Assembly (NCBI GenBank): GCA_965140775.1
Contig: OZ223471.1
Coordinates: 1,736,001-1,800,000, forward strand
Reading direction: 5' to 3'
Length of the DNA stretch: 64,000 nt
Origin: UBA6244 sp965140775
Lineage (GTDB): Bacteria; Bacteroidota; Bacteroidia; Bacteroidales; F082
Part shown: positions 1 through 9,561 of the stretch, piece after piece
Layout of the letters: the number at the start of each line of letters is the position of its first letter
How positions within the stretch are numbered: the first letter of the stretch is position 1
Program-made: the position numbers and the translations under genes
Notes under the pieces: model-generated
Databases searched by the model: none
Told to the model about the DNA's origin: nothing
Seen by the model: only the letters and a program-made list of their open reading frames with translations

Positions 1-1039
1 TTACTGTTCGGTTGTTGTTGTCGTCATTGGCGTAAACAATGCTGTTGTTGGAGGGTTGCAAATTTTCGTTTCCATAGCTCCAGAAACTCACGGTAATTTC
101 ATCGGAAATGGACGAAAAGGGAGTAGTAGGAATGTCTATTTGTCCGTTTACGGAGTTTAAATTATAGCCATTGTTGGCCACCAATCCGGCTGTAAATGGG
201 AGGTTTTCTCCTTCAATATCCAGGGGGTCATCGGGGGTGTTGTTGGTAAACGAAAATTCCACCAAAAGGTTGGAAGTGCCATCCCAATTAAAGGGTGTGT
301 GAAACTGAATACGGTTTGTTCCGTTGGTGAAAAGCCTGTCGTAGAAATACACTTCCGAGAAATCATCCACATCAGGGGTGCCGCTGTTGAGGTTGGTTTT
401 GTCGGTAGCCTTTATCCTAACCCGTAAATAATGGGCGGCGGCTCCATTGTTCAATACGTTGAATATAAGTCCGTTGATATCGCCGGAAGTGAGTCCTGCC
501 GACATAAGTTCCGATTGCAAAAATAAATATTGTGATTTTCCGCTATGGTTTTCAGTGGCCAACACTTGTCCCAGCGACAGGTTACCTGACCCTACGGGGA
601 TGATGTTTTCGGAGATGGTATTGTTGATTATCACATTCTTTTCACGGTACTGGTAGTAGTCGAACAGCGGTGTTGTTACATATGGAAAACTGCTTCCTGA
701 AAAGGCTGAGATACTATGGGAGTTGGTAAAACTTAGTACCGAGTCCACCCGCGATGAATCGATGATGTAGGTGTTGCAACTATAATCCCATTCGCCACAA
801 CCCCTGTTGGTATTGCCGGGCACCGAAATCAAACCGTCTTTGCAACGCATGTTGTACAGCATGATGATTTTCTCATAAGTTTGGTCGGGACCGTCAGGGA
901 AGTCGATCACCGTGTCGCGACCCTGAGGACTGTTGGTTTGTGTGTAGTTAAAGGTTTGAATCATGAGTGTGTCGCCCGGGTTTTGAGCAAACAAAGGGGC
1001 GGACAAAATGAGCAAGATAAGGGAGTAAAATGTTTTCAT
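1..1039 (-). CDS. Secreted PNGase F-like / LamG protein, truncated by the window edge
   Basis: Reading from ATG at 1039, the frame stays open for 346 codons and runs off the window, so the C-terminus is not seen. A signal peptide ends near residue 20 (MKTFYSLILLILSAPLFAQ). Residues 30-110 carry the cysteine-containing block KIIMLYNMRCKDG and GCGEWDYSCNTYIID, which I recall from secreted Bacteroidota proteins related to the N-terminal part of peptide-N-glycosidase F. Residues from about 310 (DEITVSFWSYGNEN) look like the start of a concanavalin-A/LamG domain. Such proteins usually end in a type IX sorting domain; that part would lie outside the window. Role inferred: cell-surface or secreted glycoprotein-active or glycan-binding protein. 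Confidence 0.7.
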   Translation of the reverse strand, partial: MKTFYSLILLILSAPLFAQNPGDTLMIQTFNYTQTNSPQGRDTVIDFPDGPDQTYEKIIMLYNMRCKDGLISVPGNTNRGCGEWDYSCNTYIIDSSRVDSVLSFTNSHSISAFSGSSFPYVTTPLFDYYQYREKNVIINNTISENIIPVGSGNLSLGQVLATENHSGKSQYLFLQSELMSAGLTSGDINGLIFNVLNNGAAAHYLRVRIKATDKTNLNSGTPDVDDFSEVYFYDRLFTNGTNRIQFHTPFNWDGTSNLLVEFSFTNNTPDDPLDIEGENLPFTAGLVANNGYNLNSVNGQIDIPTTPFSSISDEITVSFWSYGNENLQPSNNSIVYANDDNNNRTV

Positions 1040-1211
1040 ACGCGAGGAAAGTTTTTTTTGAACGTATTTGCATGTGTGAGCGGGACAAATGTAGGGTTTT
1101 TTCGGCGGAAAGGAAAGCTGTTGTTGATTCTGGTGGGGTTGAAAAACATAGATATACGTAACAGCTTGTTAGGAGTGATTCCCGGTTGGGTATTGGCGCA
1201 ATTTCCACTCC

Positions 1212-3146
1212 TTACTTATACACCACCTGTTGTGGTTTGGTGTACAGAAAGTTCAAACGGTCAAGGAGGTTCTGTGTGGAAAAAGAAAACCCGATATGGT
1301 TGATGCCCGATGGTGTAACAGGAAAATAGGCCACCCTGAATTCGAAGGAAGTAAAGGCCAGGAAATCGTTTCGGACGTAGGCACCCACCCCAAAATTGGT
1401 GAGTAGCTGACGGTTGCCCAACTTCATTTCCTGCGGACCGATGGTCCCCACGCTGCCAAATCCCAGCAGGGCAACGCGAAAGCCAAAAAGGTAAAAGGGC
1501 GTATAATCAATAAAAGTAGTTTCCAAAAAAGTTCGTTGTTGGCCATAAAACGATTGACTGCTGAGACCCACAAATCCATATTCCTCACCTAAATAGAGCA
1601 AGTCGTTGGAAAACCTGTTGATGGAAGAAGTGATGGTGAATTCGGTCACCACCCTGAACTTGTTACGCTTTTTAACAATTAAATCTGTAAGGTGTATGGC
1701 TTCAAATTTGAAAGCACCCTGTTCCCATCCGTCGGTAAAATGACTTCCCACCTCAATTTTACCAAAAATAAAACCCAGGTGATTGATGTGGGTGGTAACG
1801 CCCAAGCCCAGACCGGCATAGGGTTTTTCCATAAATTCTGTCCAGGAGTAGCCTCCTGTTATGCTGGCTTGAAACCCATATGGAACATATTCTGCTTTTC
1901 CAAAATTGAGCAGGTAGTTGGTGCGGTAATAATCTTGTTTTGAAACAACCAGATTACCAAGCAGATAGTCGTAGTTGAAAAATTGGCTGTTGGTGTCCGG
2001 CGTCACGGTAGGCCGTTGGGAGTAGTTTGTTTTAGAAAAGGAAATTCCCGGAATAAAATACACGTTGCCGGATTTGAAATGGGGCAGTATTTTTTTTAAT
2101 GGAATCACATATGAAGCCCAGGCATCGTAATACATGTAGTTGAAATAGTATTGACTTTTGTCGAGATAGGTAGGGTCGGTAATGAGGTTTTCCGCATTGT
2201 TTGAAATGGTGAGACCCCCGCCCAGGTTCACTTTGGTAGGGATCAACTGCCGGGTGAGGTCAAGCCGGATGTTCTGACTGTTGTTTCCCACATCGTACGA
2301 CAGTTCACCATCAATCAGCTGATAGATGTTGTTGACGCTGTAATCGATGCTCGACATATAGAATTGTGGTTTGCTTTTGGTGTCGAGGGTAAGGCCAACC
2401 CCCGCACTCTGTCCCAATCCCATGATGTTGGCTTGCCGTAAGTAAAGGTCGAATTTGGTGGAGCTTACGATGTTAGGTACCGCCAGCCAGGGGAATTTAT
2501 CTTTTACCAACACCAGCACGTCCACCGAGTCGCCCACCGAAGGAGTTACCACGATGGAGGCGTCCTGCAAAAAGCCGAGGTTGGTCAGGATGCGTGCATT
2601 TTCAACCAAAATCAATGGGTTGATGGTGTCGTGTTTTTCAAAAAGGAGCTTTTTACGAATCACATAATCGCGGGTGTTGACATGGGTTGGATTCAGTGCT
2701 TTTTCCACGTACGTGATAACCGGTCGCGTGGTATCCATGATGGTAGGACCAAAGGGTTTCAACACCTGAATTCTGATATCTCGGATGGGGCGACCTGTGA
2801 AGGGCTTGTACACGTCTTCTGCATTCAACAGGTTTTGTTTTTGCAGGGCAGTATCGGTGGGCGGACTGGCAAGCGCCATTTTGTACAATTCTTTTAAAAA
2901 CACATGGTTTTCTGAAGCCGTCAGTAGTTTATTGTAAAAATTGTAGCCGTTTTGTTTGGTAAGCAGGATGTAATTTTCGCAAACGGTAAATGACGTGTCG
3001 CGGGTGATGTGGATGGCCTTGTTGGGAAGCAGCACGTATGCCGGAGCCACTGCTGTAATGGTATGGCAGTCCTGCTGACCAAAACCACTGATGGCAATGA
3101 GCAGTACAACAAGCAGTAAAGTGTATTTGGCAGTTGGTTTGGCCAC
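1212..3146 (-). CDS. BamA/TamA-like outer-membrane surface antigen protein
   Basis: A 644-residue protein with a signal peptide (residues 1-23, ending SGFGQ). Residues about 115-215 look like a POTRA region (RPIRDIRIQVLKPFG, then LVENARILTNLGFLQDASIV and VLVLVKDKFPWL). The remaining 400 residues alternate polar and aromatic/hydrophobic residues as in an Omp85-type beta-barrel. Only one POTRA-like segment is evident, fewer than in BamA, so this is more likely a BamA-related surface antigen of unknown substrate than the essential BamA. It is separated by 95 bases from the transketolase group upstream on the same strand and may be transcribed alone. Confidence 0.75.
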   Translation of the reverse strand: MAKPTAKYTLLLVVLLIAISGFGQQDCHTITAVAPAYVLLPNKAIHITRDTSFTVCENYILLTKQNGYNFYNKLLTASENHVFLKELYKMALASPPTDTALQKQNLLNAEDVYKPFTGRPIRDIRIQVLKPFGPTIMDTTRPVITYVEKALNPTHVNTRDYVIRKKLLFEKHDTINPLILVENARILTNLGFLQDASIVVTPSVGDSVDVLVLVKDKFPWLAVPNIVSSTKFDLYLRQANIMGLGQSAGVGLTLDTKSKPQFYMSSIDYSVNNIYQLIDGELSYDVGNNSQNIRLDLTRQLIPTKVNLGGGLTISNNAENLITDPTYLDKSQYYFNYMYYDAWASYVIPLKKILPHFKSGNVYFIPGISFSKTNYSQRPTVTPDTNSQFFNYDYLLGNLVVSKQDYYRTNYLLNFGKAEYVPYGFQASITGGYSWTEFMEKPYAGLGLGVTTHINHLGFIFGKIEVGSHFTDGWEQGAFKFEAIHLTDLIVKKRNKFRVVTEFTITSSINRFSNDLLYLGEEYGFVGLSSQSFYGQQRTFLETTFIDYTPFYLFGFRVALLGFGSVGTIGPQEMKLGNRQLLTNFGVGAYVRNDFLAFTSFEFRVAYFPVTPSGINHIGFSFSTQNLLDRLNFLYTKPQQVVYK

Positions 3147-3241
3147 TATCTTTCGCGCAAAAAGTTATCCAACGAAGATAGGAATTTTTGGGAAGTGGGG
3201 GGTAAATGTAGGAGAGAGGTTTACATTCGTTGAGTGGATGG

Positions 3242-4195
3242 TTATTTCCTCCCCACCACCTTTTTCGCCGCCACCACAATACCCCGGGTGTTCAATCCAT
3301 AAACGTCCATCAATTCTTCGGGTGTACCGCTTTGTCCAAATTGGTCGTTCACGGCAACATATTCCATGGGAACGGGGAGTTCTTGCATCAGCATTTGAGC
3401 CACACTGTCGCCCAGACCTCCATTTCTTTGGTGTTCTTCGGCAGTTACCACACATCCTGTTTTTCGGATGGATTTGAGTAATAATTCCGTATCCAATGGT
3501 TTGATGGTGTGAATGTTGACGACTTCTGCCGAAATTCCCTGGCTTTCAAGTTCGTTGGCGGCTTCCAATGCTTTCCAAACCAGATGTCCGGTGGCTACAA
3601 TGGTGACGTCGGTTCCTTCGGTCATGAGGATGCCTTTGCCAATGACAAATTCTGAAGTTTCGGGAAAGAAATTTTCCACTTTTGGTCTTCCAAAACGCAG
3701 ATAAACAGGGCCTTCATATTCGGCGATGGCTTGGGTGGCTCTTTTGGTTTGGTTGTAGTCGCAAGGGTTGATTACCGTCATGCCCGGCAACATTTTCATC
3801 AGCCCGATGTCCTCGAGAATCTGATGGGTAGCGCCGTCTTCTCCAAGGGTTATGCCCGCGTGTGAAGCACAAATTTTTACATTTTTTTCTGAATAGGCAA
3901 TGGACTGACGAATTTGGTCGTAAACACGTCCGGTACTAAAATTGGCAAAGGTGCCCGTAAACGGGATATAACCTCCTGTTGCCAGACCTGCAGCCACGCC
4001 CATCATGTTGGCTTCGGCAATACCCATCTGGAAAAAGCGTTCAGGATTTTCGGCCGCAAAAGCATCCATTTTCAGTGAGCCGGTAAGGTCGGCAATCAAT
4101 GCTACCACCTTGGGGTTGGTGCGTCCCAGTTCTTTAAGTCCGTCTCCAAATCCGGAGCGAGTATCGCGGTAATCAATTACTTGGTAAGTATGCAT
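3242..4195 (-). CDS. Transketolase, C-terminal (pyrimidine-binding) subunit
   Basis: A 317-residue homologue of the Pyr plus C-terminal domains of transketolase. The region around residue 56 (FFQMGIAEANMMG) holds the glutamate expected to activate thiamine diphosphate (Glu61). Residues 100-125 (ASHAGITLGEDGATHQ) match the family loop, and a transketolase_C domain follows from about residue 190. It would pair with the N-terminal subunit encoded at 5614-6459 to give a heterotetrameric transketolase of the non-oxidative pentose phosphate pathway. A von Willebrand A gene separates the halves, with only 3 bases between that gene and this start, so all three are probably cotranscribed. The pair could also act as another sugar-phosphate ketotransferase of the same fold. 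Confidence 0.9.
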   Translation of the reverse strand: MHTYQVIDYRDTRSGFGDGLKELGRTNPKVVALIADLTGSLKMDAFAAENPERFFQMGIAEANMMGVAAGLATGGYIPFTGTFANFSTGRVYDQIRQSIAYSEKNVKICASHAGITLGEDGATHQILEDIGLMKMLPGMTVINPCDYNQTKRATQAIAEYEGPVYLRFGRPKVENFFPETSEFVIGKGILMTEGTDVTIVATGHLVWKALEAANELESQGISAEVVNIHTIKPLDTELLLKSIRKTGCVVTAEEHQRNGGLGDSVAQMLMQELPVPMEYVAVNDQFGQSGTPEELMDVYGLNTRGIVVAAKKVVGRK

Positions 4196-4198
4196 GAG

Positions 4199-5611
4199 TT
4201 AAAGATTTATTCTTGTGGTTTTTAATGTGGTAATGGTGAAATTGTGAATTTTTGTTTGCAATGTTTGCGACGAAAACCTGGAACGAAACACCAATCGATA
4301 GGAGCCGGGTTGCAAATAATAGGATTCGCTGTTGCCCGATTCACTGTTGATATCCACCACCCATTGTTGCTCACCATTTTCATTCAGTTGATAAATACTT
4401 CCATACCCCTTGATGTTTTTCTGGATGCTCAGGATTCCGGGGTTTTCAACCAAAACCTGGGTGGTTTTTCCGGCTTCGATGCTCAGGTCATGAATTTTGG
4501 TTACAGGCAGCGTGAGTATCTGTACATCATAGTTTCCTTGTAAATACCGAATGTTTTGAAACGGATACTGGGTATTCAGGAGGTCTGCTTTTCCGGATTC
4601 GAAAACCAGAACTGCCGGATTTACATTGGGTTGGGTGTTGTTTTTAAGTTTAACAACCAAATCGCCGCGGGGACAACTGGCCGAAACCATGTTGTGCTGA
4701 CCCTTGGTAAGTTTCACCGACTCGATGCTGACGGGCGGCAGTGTGTTCACCACAATGCGGTAGGTGTATTCGGGATCGATGATCATGGTGTCGGGCACTC
4801 CACTTGAGTTAAGGGTGTGGAGGTAGTTGTCGGTTATCTCGCCGGTTTGTTGGTTAATAAACGTCAGGTTTACATTGGTTTCTGTGGGTCGTCGAACGGC
4901 ATCCAACAAATTAACCTGTAAAGAGGTTTTGTTGAGTACTTTGGAGATAATCACATTCAAGGCACGCGAAAAGGCTTGTTTGTCCTCTGCGTTGAAATAG
5001 GTTCCGGCACAATCGTAACTTTGCTCCATGTCTTGCCCCATACCAATGATATATGGTTTCAGAAAAATATTTTTTGCCTGAAGGCGGCCGCTTACTTCGC
5101 AAATGTCGCCACCACACTCTTCCAGCCCGTCGGTGATGAGAATCACGATGTTGCGACAATTTTTACACGGTGGGAAATCGTCTTCTGTACGGTCGAGCGC
5201 CATGGCGATGGGGGAGGTGCCTCTGGGTTTGATTTCTGCCAGTGCATCTTTAATTTTTTGGGTGTTGTTTTCACCAAAGGGCACTTCCAAACGCGTGTCA
5301 TTGCAGTCCTGGGGCGGGAATGGTTTCAAATGACCGTAAACCCGCAGCGCGACTTCCACTTCAGGTTTGGTCTCCAGCGAATCGAGTACATCGCCTAAAA
5401 GCTGTCGTGCCACCTGATATTTTCGTTCGCCATGCCAAACACCGTACATGCTTTTGGAGGCATCCAATAAAAACAGGATTCTGGTTTTGCGCACCCCCGC
5501 TTTTTGGTTGGAGGTTTGTGCCTGCAAAGGCATTCCCAAGGCCAGCAACCAACCAGTGATGAGCAGGTAGTAAGTAATTTTTTTTAACGGTATGGAGGTC
5601 AATGGATTCAC
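4199..5611 (-). CDS. Secreted von Willebrand factor A domain protein
   Basis: A 470-residue protein with a signal peptide or N-terminal anchor (residues 11-32, ending LQAQ). Residues 44-220 form a VWA domain: the metal-ion-dependent adhesion site DASKS is at 50-54, with a second acidic strand at ILITDG. Cysteines in PPCKNCRN and EECGGDICE may form disulfides or bind metal. The C-terminal 240 residues look like beta-sandwich repeats, unassigned. It starts 2 bases after one transketolase subunit and ends 3 bases before the other, so it is embedded in their transcript. A periplasmic or surface binding protein between two cytoplasmic enzyme subunits is odd; no shared function can be read from sequence. 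Confidence 0.85.
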   Translation of the reverse strand: MNPLTSIPLKKITYYLLITGWLLALGMPLQAQTSNQKAGVRKTRILFLLDASKSMYGVWHGERKYQVARQLLGDVLDSLETKPEVEVALRVYGHLKPFPPQDCNDTRLEVPFGENNTQKIKDALAEIKPRGTSPIAMALDRTEDDFPPCKNCRNIVILITDGLEECGGDICEVSGRLQAKNIFLKPYIIGMGQDMEQSYDCAGTYFNAEDKQAFSRALNVIISKVLNKTSLQVNLLDAVRRPTETNVNLTFINQQTGEITDNYLHTLNSSGVPDTMIIDPEYTYRIVVNTLPPVSIESVKLTKGQHNMVSASCPRGDLVVKLKNNTQPNVNPAVLVFESGKADLLNTQYPFQNIRYLQGNYDVQILTLPVTKIHDLSIEAGKTTQVLVENPGILSIQKNIKGYGSIYQLNENGEQQWVVDINSESGNSESYYLQPGSYRLVFRSRFSSQTLQTKIHNFTITTLKTTRINL

Positions 5612-5613
5612 CG

Positions 5614-6459
5614 CTAATAATCTCCCAGGGTTTCTTCCAGTTGACTCAATGCATTGGCAGCTTGTGCATCATTGGGTGCCGAACCATGCCATTTGTGGGT
5701 TCCCATCATAAAATCGACGCCCATACCCATTTCGGTGTGCATGAGAATGAGGTTGGGAAGTCCTTTTCCTGTGGAGGCTTTCACTTCTTTCAGGGTTTTT
5801 ACCACTTCTTCCATGTGGTTGCCGTTCATTTCGGTAACTTTCCAGCCAAAGGCTTCAAATTTGGCACGGAGGTCTCCAAGTGGCAATACGTCGTCGGTGG
5901 CACCATCAATTTGTTTTTTGTTGTAGTCAACGATAGCCACCAAATTGTTTACCTTGTGGGCACCAACATACATGGCGGCTTCCCAAACCTGCCCTTCTTC
6001 AAGTTCCCCATCTCCCATCAGGCAAAACACCACATGCGGGTCTTGCTCCAGCTTTTTGGATAAAGCAATTCCGGTGGCAACCGAAAGTCCCTGACCCAAC
6101 GAGCCGGTAGCGATTCTCACTCCCGGAAGTTTTTCCATGGTGGCCGGATGCCCTTGCAATCGGGTGTGTAGTTTGCGAAAGGTTGCCAGCTCACTTACCG
6201 GAAAATAGCCGCTTCGTGCCATGGCACTGTAATACGCCGGACTGATGTGCCCGTTTGACAGGATAAACACGTCCTGATTTTTACCATCCATACTGAAAGG
6301 CGCGGGTGTGTGGTCCATAACTTCCTGAAAAAGTGCGGTCAGAAGGTCGGTGCAGCCCAATGACCCTCCCGGGTGTCCCGATTGTACGGCATGCACCATA
6401 CGGATAATGTCCCTGCGTGTTTGGGTGGCAATTTGTTTGAGTTTTGGTATGTCGCTCAT
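5614..6459 (-). CDS. Transketolase, N-terminal (diphosphate-binding) subunit
   Basis: A 281-residue homologue of the PP domain of transketolase. The thiamine diphosphate motif begins GDGELEEG at residues 149-151 and closes at Asn180 (VDYNKK). The GHPGGSLG substrate/cofactor loop is at 28-35, and SNGHISPAYY carries the conserved His71. Length matches stand-alone N-terminal transketolase subunits. It is the first gene of a tight three-gene group (N subunit, VWA protein, C subunit). Together the subunits should interconvert pentose, heptose, hexose and tetrose phosphates in the cytoplasm. Confidence 0.92.
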   Translation of the reverse strand: MSDIPKLKQIATQTRRDIIRMVHAVQSGHPGGSLGCTDLLTALFQEVMDHTPAPFSMDGKNQDVFILSNGHISPAYYSAMARSGYFPVSELATFRKLHTRLQGHPATMEKLPGVRIATGSLGQGLSVATGIALSKKLEQDPHVVFCLMGDGELEEGQVWEAAMYVGAHKVNNLVAIVDYNKKQIDGATDDVLPLGDLRAKFEAFGWKVTEMNGNHMEEVVKTLKEVKASTGKGLPNLILMHTEMGMGVDFMMGTHKWHGSAPNDAQAANALSQLEETLGDY

Positions 6460-6556
6460 GCTAAACGTTGGTTGTACAGCAAACTATGGCCGTTGGTTGT
6501 AATTTTGAAGGTGCAAAGGTACATTATTTTGCGGGTCGATCTTGGTGGTTTTTTTA

Positions 6557-6585
6557 ATTGTTCTATCCAAAAAGAAGTAAATTTG
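6557..6585 (+). promoter_or_regulatory. Putative Bacteroidota promoter of the NagZ-like fusion gene
   Basis: TAAATTTG at 6578-6585 matches the TAnnTTTG minus-7 consensus exactly, and a TTG lies 17 bases upstream (6558-6560). The ATG of the next gene is 27 bases downstream. It lies in the divergent gap between the transketolase group and the plus-strand run. Confidence 0.45.
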
Positions 6586-6612
6586 TCGGCATTACCTCTA
6601 AACTCGGGTTGA

Positions 6613-9549
6613 ATGAAAATTCGTTGTCATCAGTATTTGCCCATCATTTTGTTGTTTGTTTCGTTTCAGGTGCTTACAGCTCAAAATACACCGAAACAGA
6701 TAACTACAGAAGAAATATGGGTTGATTCGGTTTATCGATCGCTCTCGCTTGACGAAAAAATTGGTCAGTTGTTTTTTGTGCGTGCCAACTATCCCACAGG
6801 AGGTTATTTCACTTCCGTGGATACCCTCATCGAAAACTACAATGTGGGTGGTGTGGTTTTTTTTAAGGGAAATCCTGTGGATCAGGTCAAACAAACCAAC
6901 CTGTGGAACGCTAAAGCCAAAACACCGTTGCTCATTTCCATGGATGCCGAATGGGGACCGGGGATGCGGTTGTCTGATGTCGTTGACTATCCCTTCCAAA
7001 TGACATTGGGAGCGCTTACCAACAACCATTTAATTTATGAAATGGGCAAGCAAGTGGCCGATCAGTGTAAACGGTTGGGGGTACAGATTAACTTTGCACC
7101 GGTGGTGGATGTGAACAGCAACCCCCAAAATCCGGTCATAGGCATGCGTTCCTTTGGAGAAGACGCGCTGAAAGTTGCTCAAAAAGCGGATTACTATATG
7201 CGAGGTATGCAGGATCATGGAATTATGGCTTGTGCCAAACATTTTCCCGGACACGGAAATACCCATACCGATTCGCATGCCGATTTGCCCGTCATCGGTT
7301 CTTCCCTTGACGCTTTGCGCGAAACAGACCTGTATCCCTTTGAATACCTTGTGGACAGAGGTGTTGGCTCTGTGATGATTGCACATTTGAGCGTTCCTGC
7401 CATGGACAATCGTCCGAATGTACCGGCCACGCTGTCGAAACCCATTGTGACCGATTGGCTGAAGGATAGTCTTGGTTTTCAGGGGTTAATTATCACCGAC
7501 GGATTGGACATGAAAGGCGTTACAAAATATTTTCAGGTGGGGGAGGTCTCCCTGAAAGCCCTGGAAGCTGGCAACGATGTATTGCTGATTCCTGACGATG
7601 TGTCGGCATCCATTGAGCAAATCAAGCAAGCCATTGCAGCCAACCCGCTGTTGATGAGCAGGGTAGAGGAATCGTGTAAGAAAATTCTGACGACCAAATA
7701 CCAATTGGGGGTATGGAAAAGAACACCCATTGATTGGAAGGGACTGGTGGCTGATTTAAACCAATCGGGATATGATGCCACGGTGGGTGAATTGATGGCC
7801 AATGCAGTGACACTGGTGAAGGAAGAAACTCCTCTGCCCATCCAAAAGAAAGCCTCGGTGGCCATTTTAATCACCGGAACAACCGATATTACCCCTTTTG
7901 AACGGGAATTGAAGTCGGTTATTAAAGGCGACGTTTATCATTTGCCACACGATGCTTCGTCCCAGAAGCGCAAAAAAATGTTGCAAACCTTAAAAAAATA
8001 TCCACTGGTAGTAGTGGGTGTACTCAACACCAATATACTGGCTTCTAAAGGGTTTGGCATACCGGCCGAGGAGGTGGAAATGCTTCAGGCACTGGCCGGT
8101 CAAAACAAAGTGATACTGGATGTTTTTGCCAGTCCCTATGCCCTCAATTTTTTTCCGGACCTCAAGCAATTTTCCACCATTTTGGTTTCCTATCAGGAAG
8201 CACCAGCCATGCAACTGGCTTCTGCCAAAAAATTGACGATGCCTTCAGTGATTTGGGGCACACTGCCGGTAAGCGTGGGCGATTACAAACATGGATGGGG
8301 AATACATGCCGCTACCAACACCCTGTACGAAGCCACTCCCAATGAGGTGATGGCCGACGATCATTTTCTGGAAATCATTGATTCCATTGCCATTGCAGGG
8401 TTGCAAATGGGAGCCTATCCTGGTTGCCAGATATTGGCTGCCAAAGATGGAGCGGTTTTTTATCACAAATCCTTTGGCTTTCAAACTTTTGACAGCTTGC
8501 AGCCTGTGCAAAATTCGGATGTTTACGATTTGGCTTCACTCACTAAGATATTGGCCACCACTCCGGCCCTCATGAGATTTACGGAAGACAGCCTGATCAA
8601 TATTTATGGAAATATTTCGGATTACCTTCTTTTGCTCAAAGGAACCAACAAAGACAGCATTGGTTTTATGGAAGCGCTGGCTCATCAATCGGGCATGCGC
8701 AATTGGATACCGTTTTACCAAAGTACCTTTACAGGTAAAAAACTGAACCCGGAAATCTACCAAAGTTTTGTAAGTGAGGAATTTCCCACACGTGTGGCCC
8801 AAAATTTATATGTAAAAAAGGGGTTTGAGCATGTGCTTATCGATAGCATCATCAGGTCGCCCTTGCGCGAAAAAAAATACAGCTATTCGGGTTTGGCCTT
8901 TTATCTTTTTAAGGTGATGACCGAGCAGCTTTCCAATCGCGATTTCGACAAATTTGTTTATGATCATTGGTACTATCCGCTTCATCTCGATCGTTTGCGG
9001 TTCAATCCACGTCAGTATTTCGATCTTTCAGAAATTGTACCCACCGAAAACGATACGGTTTTTCGCAGGCAACTGTTGCGTGGTGATGTCCACGATCAGG
9101 GAGCGGCGCTTCTGGGTGGCGTGTCGGGAAATGCCGGATTGTTTGGTAACTCATGGGATGTGGCCGTGATGATGCAAATGTTTTTGAATGGCGGATCCTA
9201 TGGTAACGACAGGTTTTTTAATCCGGAGATCGTGTCGTTTTTCACTGATTACCATTTCGTTGCCGATAGCAACCGCAGAGGTCTGGGCTTCGATAAACCG
9301 CTTTTGGTGTACGAAGATCACATGACCAACTGCGAAGATGCTTCTCCCAAAAGTTTTGGACATTCGGGGTTTACGGGCACATATGCCTGGGCCGACCCCG
9401 AAAATGGATTGGTTTATGTATTTTTGTCCAATCGGGTTTGTCCGGATGCCTCCAATTCGAAGCTTATGGACATGGACATCCGCACGCTCATCCATCAACA
9501 ATTTTATGAATCGTTAAAGAACAACCATACTCAACCAAATAAAAACTAA
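6613..9549 (+). CDS. GH3 (NagZ-like) beta-N-acetylhexosaminidase fused to a serine beta-lactamase-family domain
   Basis: A 978-residue secreted fusion. After a signal peptide (1-23, VLTAQ), residues 35-370 are a glycoside hydrolase family 3 domain with the NagZ signature KHFPGHGNTHTDSH near 211 (catalytic Asp-His loop) and the nucleophile region IITDGLDMKG near 292. Residues about 385-560 look like a GH3 C-terminal sandwich domain. From 590 a class C beta-lactamase-like serine hydrolase follows, with SLTK (SxxK) near 642, YSYSG near 755 and GHSGFTG near 915. The NagZ part would remove N-acetylglucosamine from peptidoglycan fragments; the second part may act on the peptide or be a DD-peptidase or esterase. 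I believe this fusion recurs in Bacteroidota. First gene of a same-strand run. Confidence 0.9.
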   Translation: MKIRCHQYLPIILLFVSFQVLTAQNTPKQITTEEIWVDSVYRSLSLDEKIGQLFFVRANYPTGGYFTSVDTLIENYNVGGVVFFKGNPVDQVKQTNLWNAKAKTPLLISMDAEWGPGMRLSDVVDYPFQMTLGALTNNHLIYEMGKQVADQCKRLGVQINFAPVVDVNSNPQNPVIGMRSFGEDALKVAQKADYYMRGMQDHGIMACAKHFPGHGNTHTDSHADLPVIGSSLDALRETDLYPFEYLVDRGVGSVMIAHLSVPAMDNRPNVPATLSKPIVTDWLKDSLGFQGLIITDGLDMKGVTKYFQVGEVSLKALEAGNDVLLIPDDVSASIEQIKQAIAANPLLMSRVEESCKKILTTKYQLGVWKRTPIDWKGLVADLNQSGYDATVGELMANAVTLVKEETPLPIQKKASVAILITGTTDITPFERELKSVIKGDVYHLPHDASSQKRKKMLQTLKKYPLVVVGVLNTNILASKGFGIPAEEVEMLQALAGQNKVILDVFASPYALNFFPDLKQFSTILVSYQEAPAMQLASAKKLTMPSVIWGTLPVSVGDYKHGWGIHAATNTLYEATPNEVMADDHFLEIIDSIAIAGLQMGAYPGCQILAAKDGAVFYHKSFGFQTFDSLQPVQNSDVYDLASLTKILATTPALMRFTEDSLINIYGNISDYLLLLKGTNKDSIGFMEALAHQSGMRNWIPFYQSTFTGKKLNPEIYQSFVSEEFPTRVAQNLYVKKGFEHVLIDSIIRSPLREKKYSYSGLAFYLFKVMTEQLSNRDFDKFVYDHWYYPLHLDRLRFNPRQYFDLSEIVPTENDTVFRRQLLRGDVHDQGAALLGGVSGNAGLFGNSWDVAVMMQMFLNGGSYGNDRFFNPEIVSFFTDYHFVADSNRRGLGFDKPLLVYEDHMTNCEDASPKSFGHSGFTGTYAWADPENGLVYVFLSNRVCPDASNSKLMDMDIRTLIHQQFYESLKNNHTQPNKN

Positions 9550-9561
9550 ACACAAAAATCA

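Noticed and set aside
881..1303. 140-codon plus-strand frame at the left end
   Set aside because: It lies antisense across the start of the secreted PNGase F-like gene and the end of the surface-antigen gene and shows no protein-like features.
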